This document shows positions 1 to 5,217 of a stretch of DNA of 5,514 nt, piece after piece; the first letter of the stretch is position 1, and every line of letters starts with the position of its first letter. The notes under the pieces were generated by a model, which was not told where the DNA came from, made no database searches, and worked only from the letters and a program-made list of their open reading frames with translations. The position numbers and the translations under genes are program-made. Source of the DNA: an uncultured Eubacteriales bacterium (lineage in GTDB: Bacteria; Bacillota; Clostridia; Christensenellales; UBA1242). The stretch is from positions 1 to 5,514 of the forward strand of contig CADBPU010000067.1 in the NCBI GenBank assembly GCA_902796635.1. Direction: 5' to 3'.

Positions 1-91
1 CATCTATAAAAACAAATGCTGCCCAAGCAGAAAGTGCAAAACCAACAGCAAGAGCTGCTACTATAGCTACAGCTATCATTGAACCAACCAT
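1..91 (-). CDS. Partial membrane protein of unknown function (N-terminal 30 codons)
   Basis: The gene runs off the left edge of the window; only its first 30 codons are visible, starting at the ATG whose complement is 91-89. The start is well supported: a full AGGAGG Shine-Dalgarno (complement of 100-105) lies 8 bases upstream, and a strong promoter sits at 127-155. The visible peptide begins MVGSMIAVAIVAALAVGF and continues with small and aromatic hydrophobic residues (two Ala-Trp/Ala-Ala steps), reaching Asp30. Nearly the whole fragment is one Ala/Gly/Val-rich transmembrane helix, with no positively charged N-terminal region and no lipobox. It could be a small integral membrane protein or the membrane anchor of a larger one. 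I do not recognise the family. The predicted leader is about 29 bases. The tRNA-His gene lies upstream on the same strand but is separated by its own terminator, so the two are not expected to share a transcript. Confidence 0.75.
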   Translation of the reverse strand, partial: MVGSMIAVAIVAALAVGFALSAWAAFVFID

Positions 92-126
92 ATCAAATGC
101 CTCCTAATAATATTTATTTCACAAAA

Positions 127-155
127 ATTATATCATTCATTATTTTTATTGTCAA
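127..155 (-). promoter_or_regulatory. Sigma-A promoter of the partial membrane-protein gene
   Basis: Read on the minus strand, a perfect -35 TTGACA (complement of 150-155) is followed by a 17-base spacer and a perfect -10 TATAAT (complement of 127-132). The -10 is preceded directly by TGA, giving an extended -10. Transcription would start near position 120, about 29 bases before the ATG and upstream of the AGGAGG. A promoter this close to consensus suggests strong, unregulated expression. Confidence 0.85.
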
Positions 156-194
156 TATGCAATTTTATTTTTATTTTTATTTTTTATTGAAATT

Positions 195-219
195 AAAAAA
201 AACTGCATAAGCAGTTTTT
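195..219 (-). terminator. Rho-independent terminator of tRNA-His
   Basis: On the minus strand the sequence reads AAAAACTGC, loop TTAT, GCAGTTTTT. This is a 9-bp stem (211-219 paired with 198-206) followed by further T residues, giving an uninterrupted run of eight T from 202 down to 195. It lies 2 bases beyond the tRNA CCA end (222), so it ends the tRNA transcript. The plus-strand reading has a shorter T run and no gene feeding into it. Confidence 0.85.
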
Positions 220-221
220 AA

Positions 222-297
222 TGGGGTGGGATAAGGGGTTCGAACCCTTGACCCCCAGTGCCACAAACTGATGCGCTACCAACTGCGCTAATCCCAC
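222..297 (-). tRNA. tRNA-His, anticodon GTG
   Basis: A full cloverleaf folds on the minus strand. The 7-bp acceptor stem is GTGGGAT/ATCCCAC (291-297 with 226-232). The D arm is GCGC-AGTTGGTA-GCGC, the anticodon stem has 5 bp with a closing T-G wobble, and the variable loop is 5 bases. The T arm is AAGGG-TTCGAAC-CCCTT. The anticodon loop TTGTGGC places GTG at 264-262, which reads histidine codons. Two further histidine identity marks are present: discriminator C73 at 225, and a G at position -1 (complement of base 298) that can pair with it, as bacterial tRNA-His retains an extra 5' G. The CCA end is encoded (224-222). It stands alone, with its own promoter and terminator. Confidence 0.97.
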
Positions 298-309
298 CAC
301 ACGTGTCTT

Positions 310-338
310 ATTATATATGTTTTTTTCTGCTTTGTCAA
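310..338 (-). promoter_or_regulatory. Sigma-A promoter of tRNA-His
   Basis: On the minus strand, a perfect -35 TTGACA (complement of 333-338), a 17-base spacer and a perfect -10 TATAAT (complement of 310-315) are present. The predicted start near 303 leaves only about five bases before the mature tRNA 5' end. Unlike most other promoters proposed in this window, there is no TG directly before the -10. It is fully consensus, as expected for a stable RNA gene. Confidence 0.9.
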
Positions 339-426
339 TGTTTTGCAAAAATTAATATATAAAAATAATTAAATGATATTTAGTATAAGAATAAATTGTA
401 AAGAAATAAAAAAATAGTGTTATTTA

Positions 427-455
427 TTTTCAAAAAAACAGATTTTTGATATAAT
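427..455 (+). promoter_or_regulatory. Extended -10 promoter placing the transcript start on the metallopeptidase ATG
   Basis: A perfect -10 TATAAT at 450-455 is preceded by TGA (447-449), forming an extended -10. A weaker -35 TTTTCA (427-432, four of six consensus bases) lies at the ideal 17-base distance. Standard spacing puts transcription start at about 461-462, which is the A of the ATG at 462. The resulting mRNA would have no 5' leader. The -10 is clear; the exact start is inferred from usual spacing. Confidence 0.7.
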
Positions 456-461
456 AAAAAT

Positions 462-1169
462 ATGATTACATGGATTTTGATAGGTGTGTTTTTAGGATTG
501 TTGGTTTTGATACTGATTTTTTCTGCAACAAGTTATACTAGAATGGTCAAAACATACAAAAAATATGATAAAGAATTTATCTATTGCAACTTAACAGGTT
601 TAGAGTTTACTGAATGGGCGATTGATGCACTAGAACTCGAAACAAAAATATATTTGCTAGACAAAGAACTTGATGAATGTTATTTACCAAAAAAAGATAT
701 AGTATGTATATCAAATCATACAGCAGAAACAAGCAGTGTTTCAAGTATTTGTGTTGCTGCGCACGAACTTGGTCATGCTGTTCAAAACAAAAAGCAGACG
801 TCCTTGTTTGTTTTGCAATCATGTTTAACAATACTTGCAAAAATTTGTACAATATTGTTCCCACTTTTATTGCTATCGGGTATTGTTCTTATATTCTTTC
901 CAGGATATCAAGATATTGCAGGAATTTTACTGCTAAGTTCTGTAATTGCTATATTCTTTAATTTCTTATTAAAAATCTCTACCATTCCTATGGAAATGGA
1001 AGCAAGCAAAATTGCATTCAAATTTTTGAAAGAAAATAATGTTTTGGTAGGGGCAGAATTAAAACACGGAAAAAAAGTTTTGAATGCTGCAATCGGCACT
1101 TATGTCGCAAGTTTATTTATGGGAATAATTAAATTCTTTCGCAGACTTGGCAGGTCATTTAGAAGATAA
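462..1169 (+). CDS. yugP: YugP-type membrane zinc metallopeptidase
   Basis: This 235-residue protein matches the YugP family (Pfam Zn_peptidase_2, neutral zinc metallopeptidase), usually about 225 residues. Visible landmarks, in order: an N-terminal transmembrane helix (about 2-22); a family-like region with the Leu-Thr-Gly step at 44-46; the zinc site HELGH at 101-105, with His101 and His105 as ligands and Glu102 as catalytic base; two hydrophobic segments (about 127-147 and 152-171); the conserved Pro-x-Glu-x-x-Ala-Ser stretch at 176-182, whose Glu178 (or Glu180) is the likely third ligand; and the terminal Lys-Val-Leu-Asn-Ala-Ala motif at 205-210. It ends in a basic Arg-rich tail. Substrates of the family are not established. 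The start is forced: in-frame TGA at 447-449 closes the frame, 462 is the only ATG before the membrane helix, and no Shine-Dalgarno precedes it. The gene is monocistronic and converges with cvpA. In other Clostridia, yugP often sits beside fmt/rsmB, which are absent here. Confidence 0.88.
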   Translation: MITWILIGVFLGLLVLILIFSATSYTRMVKTYKKYDKEFIYCNLTGLEFTEWAIDALELETKIYLLDKELDECYLPKKDIVCISNHTAETSSVSSICVAAHELGHAVQNKKQTSLFVLQSCLTILAKICTILFPLLLLSGIVLIFFPGYQDIAGILLLSSVIAIFFNFLLKISTIPMEMEASKIAFKFLKENNVLVGAELKHGKKVLNAAIGTYVASLFMGIIKFFRRLGRSFRR

Positions 1170-1177
1170 AAAATATA

Positions 1178-1206
1178 AAAAAAGAGCAGTCAAATTGCTC
1201 TTTTTT
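1178..1206. terminator. Bidirectional terminator between convergent yugP and cvpA
   Basis: The core is GAGCA (1184-1188) paired with TGCTC (1196-1200) around a 7-base loop. It is extended by A's at 1178-1183 pairing with T's at 1201-1206. On the plus strand the stem is followed by six T; on the minus strand it is followed by at least seven T. It begins 8 bases after the metallopeptidase stop codon and ends 5 bases before the cvpA stop codon (complement of 1212-1214), so a single hairpin can end both convergent transcripts. Confidence 0.85.
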
Positions 1207-1211
1207 AATGT

Positions 1212-1988
1212 TTAAGTCAGTTGTGGAAATAGTCCGGTAATAAATTCAGGTAAATTGAATTTATGTGCAATAAAGTCAACCAATTCGGTAACATATTTAT
1301 ATACCCATCTTGTGACTGTTGAGTTGTCAATCCAATCTTGAACTGTTGAGTTTGCAAGCAGGTAGAACACACCAAGCACAACACAAACAAGCAACGCACC
1401 TTTCACAACTCCAAACAACAATCCCATTGTTCTGTCAATTCCACTGATAGCACGATTTTTTGTGATGGCATTGAAAAGTTTTGACAATATGAGAACTGCA
1501 ATTTTTAATAATATAAACACAACAATGGCTGCAATAACAAGTGTGATAACGCCAGCAAGTCTATCAGCCATGTAATTTACTACACTTTGGTCAACTTGTT
1601 CAGCAGTTGTCAATTCTTCGGTATAATTAAATACTTTTGAATCTTCAATAAATAATCTATAAACTCTATCTTTGAAAGTGTTTGTATCTGGATTGTTTGC
1701 CAAATATTCTTTTAGTTCTGCTCCTGTAAGTCCATCGGCAATTCCTTCATATCCTGATGCAAATGGTGAAACTCCGGTTATGGTTCCAACAATTTTTCCA
1801 CTTACAAATCCTACCGTATTAAATATTTTATTCATAAATGCAGCCACTGGTTTTGCACACAGTATTGCAACACCAAGTGAAGCAAGTGAGCCGAATAGTG
1901 AAATGATTGTGTTAAGGAAACCTTTAATCATTCCAACAACGGCAAATACAAGTAATACAGCAATAACAATTATATCAATAACAGCCAT
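1212..1988 (-). CDS. cvpA: CvpA family membrane protein
   Basis: The 258-residue protein belongs to the CvpA family (Pfam Colicin_V), polytopic inner-membrane proteins named for colicin V export in E. coli but widespread in bacteria that make no colicin; their molecular role is unresolved. Two closely packed hydrophobic segments fill residues about 4-47, a third spans about 141-168, and a fourth about 190-212. The family signature around the last helix is clear: Ile-Asp-Arg-x-x-Gly-x-x-x-Gly-x-x-Lys-Gly at 184-197. Between segments two and three lies an insert of roughly 85 hydrophilic residues (55-140), which makes it longer than the E. coli protein of about 160 residues. A C-terminal stretch after the last helix (213-258) ends Pro-Gln-Leu-Thr. 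The start is set by GGAGG (complement of 1995-1999), 6 bases from the ATG. It is transcribed alone, divergent from yyaC, with its own extended -10 promoter. Confidence 0.9.
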   Translation of the reverse strand: MAVIDIIVIAVLLVFAVVGMIKGFLNTIISLFGSLASLGVAILCAKPVAAFMNKIFNTVGFVSGKIVGTITGVSPFASGYEGIADGLTGAELKEYLANNPDTNTFKDRVYRLFIEDSKVFNYTEELTTAEQVDQSVVNYMADRLAGVITLVIAAIVVFILLKIAVLILSKLFNAITKNRAISGIDRTMGLLFGVVKGALLVCVVLGVFYLLANSTVQDWIDNSTVTRWVYKYVTELVDFIAHKFNLPEFITGLFPQLT

Positions 1989-2009
1989 AATTTACCTCCA
2001 TTCGTTTTT

Positions 2010-2038
2010 ATTATATCATATCATTTTGCGTTTGCCAA
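2010..2038 (-). promoter_or_regulatory. Sigma-A promoter of cvpA
   Basis: On the minus strand, the -35 TTGGCA (complement of 2033-2038, five of six) is followed by a 17-base spacer and a perfect -10 TATAAT (complement of 2010-2015). TGA immediately precedes the -10, giving an extended -10. Predicted start is near 2003, leaving a leader of about 14 bases that still contains the GGAGG at 1999-1995. The promoter lies in the 103-base divergent gap shared with yyaC. Confidence 0.85.
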
Positions 2039-2068
2039 TACCTAAATCGAAATTTTTGAATATTTTTT

Positions 2069-2089
2069 TATTATACTGTTAATTATAAT
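2069..2089 (+). promoter_or_regulatory. Candidate -10 region upstream of yyaC (unresolved)
   Basis: Three overlapping -10-like hexamers occur on the plus strand: TATTAT (2069-2074), TATACT (2072-2077) and TATAAT (2084-2089). None has a convincing -35 at 16-18 bases; the best is TCGAAA (2047-2052), 16 bases before TATTAT. Starts predicted from these would fall at about 2081, 2084 or 2096, so any leader before the ATG at 2092 is short or absent. A promoter must exist here because the upstream gene is on the opposite strand, but which element is used cannot be decided by eye. Confidence 0.35.
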
Positions 2090-2091
2090 TT

Positions 2092-2601
2092 ATGCTTAAT
2101 AATCTATACTTTGAATCCACAAGCAAGTTGGTATCTTATGACCTGTCAAGTGTGCTACTTACAAAATTTCCAAAAAGCATTCCAATAATCATTTGTTTGG
2201 GCTGTAATAATGTTTTGAGTGATATGGTTGGCGTTTTTGTCGGTGATTTTTTAAGGGCTAAGCATCTCCCTATTGTCATATTTGGTGGTAGCAAGCATAA
2301 CGTTGATAAAAATACTGCAAAAATGCTGTATAACAAAATTGATAAAAACAGAATGCTTTTTATTGATAGTGGACTAATATCACAAAAAAATTCAATAATG
2401 TTTTCAAATCAAACAATACTTAATGATGGAACAAAATTAGATAGCCCGTCAATTTGCTCTTCGACAGTTCAAATGGAAAATGGTAAAATCAATTTGGCAA
2501 AAGTATCATATAAAAAGGTGCTAGAATATGCAAATATTGTGGCAAACTCAATTTGTGATTATTATTCTTATTTGAGTTTGCTTAAAAATATATCTCAATA
2601 A
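2092..2601 (+). CDS. yyaC: Diverged YyaC-like (DUF1256) spore protein homologue
   Basis: The 169-residue product resembles YyaC, a sporulation-associated protein of Firmicutes related to the GPR/hydrogenase-maturation protease fold; its biochemical role is not established. Matching landmarks: a beta strand and turn Ile-Cys-Leu-Gly (34-37); then Ser-Asp-x-x-Gly-x-x-Val-Gly (43-51), in place of the usual Gly-Asp-x-Leu-Gly-Pro-x-Val-Gly; a strand leading to Phe-Gly-Gly with His69, where the family has a Gly-Thr-Leu...Val-His stretch; and Phe-Ile-Asp-Ser-Gly-Leu (90-95), matching the family's Ile-Asp-Ala-Cys-Leu. Asp44 and Asp92 are therefore kept while flanking residues have drifted. There is no signal peptide or membrane segment, so it is probably cytoplasmic. 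The start is forced by in-frame TAA at 2086-2088, and no Shine-Dalgarno is present. Monocistronic, with a terminator downstream. The family call is motif-based and less sure than the others. Confidence 0.72.
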   Translation: MLNNLYFESTSKLVSYDLSSVLLTKFPKSIPIIICLGCNNVLSDMVGVFVGDFLRAKHLPIVIFGGSKHNVDKNTAKMLYNKIDKNRMLFIDSGLISQKNSIMFSNQTILNDGTKLDSPSICSSTVQMENGKINLAKVSYKKVLEYANIVANSICDYYSYLSLLKNISQ

Positions 2602-2610
2602 AACAAAAAG

Positions 2611-2644
2611 TGTGTTAAAAAACAAAGTTTAACACAATTTTTTT
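2611..2644 (+). terminator. Rho-independent terminator of yyaC
   Basis: TGTGTTAAA (2611-2619) pairs perfectly with TTTAACACA (2628-2636) around an 8-base loop, followed by one A and seven T (2638-2644). The stem is AT-rich but 9 bp long, and begins 9 bases after the yyaC stop codon. It separates yyaC from ftsH. Confidence 0.8.
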
Positions 2645-2796
2645 AATGCAAACACATCATTAGTTATAAAAGAGTATTACAAAGCAAAAATAATCATAAG
2701 TATAATATTTTATAAAATAAGTATCATAAAATTGTTGTATATATAATAAATTTTAATAAAAAAATAATATTGTTATCAAAACTTTTCAAAATACAT

Positions 2797-2825
2797 TTGT
2801 TTTTGATTGAGATTTGTGATAGACT
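2797..2825 (+). promoter_or_regulatory. Candidate extended -10 promoter of ftsH
   Basis: A -10 of TAGACT (2820-2825) preceded by TGA (2817-2819) lies 17 bases after TTGTTT (2797-2802). Both hexamers are imperfect, but the extended -10 and spacing match the better promoters in this window, and the start near 2832 gives a leader of about 15 bases that keeps the GGAGG. The competing pair TTGATT (2803-2808) and TATAAG (2827-2832), with an 18-base spacer, would start transcription inside the ribosome binding site and is less likely. No CIRCE-type heat-shock inverted repeat is seen. The rest of 2645-2796 is AT-rich, with isolated TATAAT strings (2701-2706, 2742-2747) lacking good -35 partners. Confidence 0.45.
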
Positions 2826-2846
2826 TTATAAGTTAGTGGAGGAAAA

Positions 2847-5168
2847 ATGACCAAAAATAAAAGTTTTAGAGGAATTATTACTATCGTATTAATTTTGGCC
2901 TTATTGTTTGTAGCATATTATGCTTTTGCAAACTTAAACAAAGGAGAAGTAATTACAAGAAGCGAATTTTATCAAATGCTTAAAAATGATGAAGTTTCGG
3001 CTGTTTATATAACTGGTAGCAGTGCAAGAGTTAGAAAAGTTGGCAGTAAAATTACAGAAGAGCAATTCAAGGGCTCAAACATGGCAGATTATGTTTTTGC
3101 CATTGAAGCGGGCGCTGAAATATCTACTGTTACTGATTGGATTGACTTATACAATACAGGTATGCTTCAAAAAAATGTTTATGATGACGATGGAAACATG
3201 GTGTATGAAGCAGATGGCGTTACACCAAAGATGGAGTATGTTGTAACAACTCATCAAATCACATACAACACTCAGCCAGCACAAGAGAGCATACTTTCAA
3301 AAATAACACCATATCTCAGCTTGTTGTTTATTGGTGTCCTAGCCTTCTTTATCATAAGGTCAATTTCAGCAACAAACAACAAAAGTATAAGTTTTGGCAA
3401 AACAAAAGCAAGAACAACAAAAGTCAGCAAAGTCAAATTTACAGATGTTGCTGGTGCGAAAGAAGAAAAGCAAGAACTTGTTGAACTTGTTGATTTCTTA
3501 AAAAATCCACAAAAATATGCTGACCTTGGTGCAAGAATACCAAAAGGTGTATTGCTTGTTGGTCCACCAGGAACAGGAAAAACCTTGCTTGCAAAAGCAG
3601 TTGCAGGTGAAAGCAGTGTTCCATTTTTCAAAATAAGTGGTAGTGATTTTGTTGAAATGTTTGTTGGTGTTGGTGCAAGCAGAGTTAGAGATTTGTTTGA
3701 CCAAGCAAAACAAAATTCGCCATGTATAATATTTATTGATGAAATCGATGCCGTTGGCCGTCAACGAGGTGCAGGTCTTGGTGGTGGAAATGACGAGAGA
3801 GAACAGACACGTAATCAATTACTTGTTGAAATGGATGGTTTTGAAAGCAATGAAGGCATAATTGTGATGGCTGCAACCAACAGACCTGACGTTTTGGATC
3901 CAGCATTGCTTAGACCAGGTAGATTTGATAGACAAATTGTTGTCAATATGCCTGATATTAAGGAAAGAGAAGCAATACTAAAAGTTCACGCAAAAAATAA
4001 AAAATTTGCAGATAACGTAAGTTTTGAAAATATAGCAAGAATCACAAGTGGTTTTGCTGGTGCAGACCTTGAAAACTTGTTGAACGAAGCAGCAATTTTG
4101 GCTGGTAGAAATAACAGACCAAGAATTACAATGATTGATATTAATGAAGCAGCAAATAAAGTTATGATGGGTCCACAAAAAAAGAGCCACCTTGTAACAG
4201 AAAGAGATAAGAAAATTACTGCATATCATGAAAGTGGTCACACAATTTTGCACAAATTGCTTCCAAACACAGATGATGTGCAAGAAGTAAGTATTGTGCC
4301 ACGTGGCATGGCAGGTGGCTATACTATGAGTAGACCAGAAAATGATGATAATTATGCATCATATGGCAAACTTAATGATATGATTTGCACACTTATGGGT
4401 GGACGTATTGCAGAAGAACTTATATTCAAAGATATAACAACCGGTGCAAGTAATGATATAGAAAAAGCAACAAAGCTTGCAAGACGTATGGTCACTCAAT
4501 TTGGTATGAGTGATAGACTTGGGTTTATTAATCTTGGCTCAACAAGCGAAGTATTTATTGGCAGAGATTATCAAAATCAAGTTGAATATAGCGAAAAAAC
4601 TGCCGGAATAATCGATGAAGAAATACAAAAAATATTAAAGGCAAATTATGAAAAAGCAACAAAGTTGTTGACAGAAAACATGGGCAAATTGCATGCAATG
4701 GCAGAACTACTTTTGCAAGTTGAAACAATTTATAATGAAGAAGTCAACAAGGTTATGCAAGGTGTTTCAAACGAAGAAATTGTTGCAGCATTAAAAGATA
4801 AGGAAGAAGCAGAACAACAAGAACTTGAAGCGGAAAGAAAGCTTAAAGAAGAACAAGATAGACAAAGAGTAGAAGAACTTAAAAACAGAGCTTTTGAAGC
4901 AATGAAACAAACGGGCTTTATGACAGAAGATGAGATTTTGTCTCAAACAGCAAAACTTCATAACAAAGAAGAAAAAAGTGATGAGAATTCTGGAAATAAC
5001 ACGGAAAATGAAGAAACGAATGCGACACAAAAAACAGAAAAAAGTGTTGAGAAAAAGTCTCAAAAAAAGTCAAATAGTTCGAAAAAAGAAGTAGAAAATA
5101 AAGATGTTAAAAAACCAAAAAAATCTACTTCAAGCAAAACAAAAAAGTCATCAAAAGATGATAAATAA
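2847..5168 (+). CDS. ftsH: ATP-dependent membrane zinc protease FtsH
   Basis: Complete 773-residue FtsH, the hexameric AAA+ protease that unfolds and degrades damaged membrane proteins and short-lived regulators at the cytoplasmic face. Order of parts: transmembrane helix 1 (about 9-29); extracytoplasmic domain (about 30-152); helix 2 (about 153-171); AAA+ module with Walker A GPPGTGKT (239-246), pore loop Met-Phe-Val-Gly (271-274), Walker B IIFIDE (294-299), and second region of homology with Asn345 and arginine fingers Arg356 and Arg359; then the M41 protease domain with zinc motif HESGH (461-465) and third ligand Asp537 in Thr-Thr-Gly-Ala-Ser-Asn-Asp. All active-site elements are intact. 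It exceeds the usual 610-650 residues because of a larger extracytoplasmic domain and a tail of about 130 residues: a charged, probably coiled-coil stretch (641-683), then low complexity that becomes very lysine/serine-rich. Start chosen from GGAGG at 2838-2842, 4 bases before ATG. The tilS/hpt neighbours common in Bacillota are absent. Confidence 0.98.
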   Translation: MTKNKSFRGIITIVLILALLFVAYYAFANLNKGEVITRSEFYQMLKNDEVSAVYITGSSARVRKVGSKITEEQFKGSNMADYVFAIEAGAEISTVTDWIDLYNTGMLQKNVYDDDGNMVYEADGVTPKMEYVVTTHQITYNTQPAQESILSKITPYLSLLFIGVLAFFIIRSISATNNKSISFGKTKARTTKVSKVKFTDVAGAKEEKQELVELVDFLKNPQKYADLGARIPKGVLLVGPPGTGKTLLAKAVAGESSVPFFKISGSDFVEMFVGVGASRVRDLFDQAKQNSPCIIFIDEIDAVGRQRGAGLGGGNDEREQTRNQLLVEMDGFESNEGIIVMAATNRPDVLDPALLRPGRFDRQIVVNMPDIKEREAILKVHAKNKKFADNVSFENIARITSGFAGADLENLLNEAAILAGRNNRPRITMIDINEAANKVMMGPQKKSHLVTERDKKITAYHESGHTILHKLLPNTDDVQEVSIVPRGMAGGYTMSRPENDDNYASYGKLNDMICTLMGGRIAEELIFKDITTGASNDIEKATKLARRMVTQFGMSDRLGFINLGSTSEVFIGRDYQNQVEYSEKTAGIIDEEIQKILKANYEKATKLLTENMGKLHAMAELLLQVETIYNEEVNKVMQGVSNEEIVAALKDKEEAEQQELEAERKLKEEQDRQRVEELKNRAFEAMKQTGFMTEDEILSQTAKLHNKEEKSDENSGNNTENEETNATQKTEKSVEKKSQKKSNSSKKEVENKDVKKPKKSTSSKTKKSSKDDK

Positions 5169-5197
5169 TTGACAAATATATTAGCAAATGATAAATT
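5169..5197 (+). promoter_or_regulatory. Candidate promoter directly after the ftsH stop codon
   Basis: A perfect -35 TTGACA (5169-5174) begins on the base after the ftsH TAA (5166-5168). A 17-base spacer leads to TAAATT (5192-5197, four of six), preceded by TGA (5189-5191) as an extended -10. Predicted start is about 5204, giving a 14-base leader with the ribosome binding site of the next gene. No terminator hairpin is seen between the two genes, so read-through from ftsH is also expected. Confidence 0.6.
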
Positions 5198-5217
5198 ACT
5201 AATTAAAAGGAAATTTT

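Noticed and set aside
341..350. Perfect palindrome TTTTGCAAAA between the tRNA and metallopeptidase promoters
   Set aside because: Ten-base AT-rich palindromes are expected by chance here, and it is not repeated at the other promoters, so no operator is claimed.
677..961. Overlapping plus-strand frame inside the metallopeptidase gene
   Set aside because: It is a +1-type shadow of the zinc-site region, with no ribosome binding site and a Cys/Tyr-rich product that resembles no protein family.
1672..2082. 136-codon open frame on the plus strand across cvpA
   Set aside because: It is the antisense shadow of cvpA, which has a ribosome binding site, promoter and family motifs; the shadow has none and runs through the cvpA promoter.
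2645..2796. Possible regulatory RNA, riboswitch or small gene in the spacer before ftsH
   Set aside because: The stretch is almost pure AT with no GC-rich stem, no recognisable riboswitch core, and no open frame with a ribosome binding site.
2800..2846. Heat-shock control of ftsH by a CIRCE-like operator
   Set aside because: No TTAGCACTC/GAGTGCTAA inverted repeat or recognisable half-site is present upstream of ftsH.
3272..3631. Minus-strand open frames within ftsH (also 3439-3624, 3498-3818, 3978-4283, 4791-5063)
   Set aside because: They overlap conserved FtsH motifs in antisense, lack ribosome binding sites, and have biased compositions (Phe/Cys/Leu-rich) typical of reverse readings of AT-rich coding sequence.
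5041..5165. Lysine-rich end of ftsH as a frameshift artefact
   Set aside because: The frame stays open with consistent low-complexity Glu/Asn then Lys/Ser codons up to a TAA, and the next gene begins cleanly after it, so the tail is taken as real.
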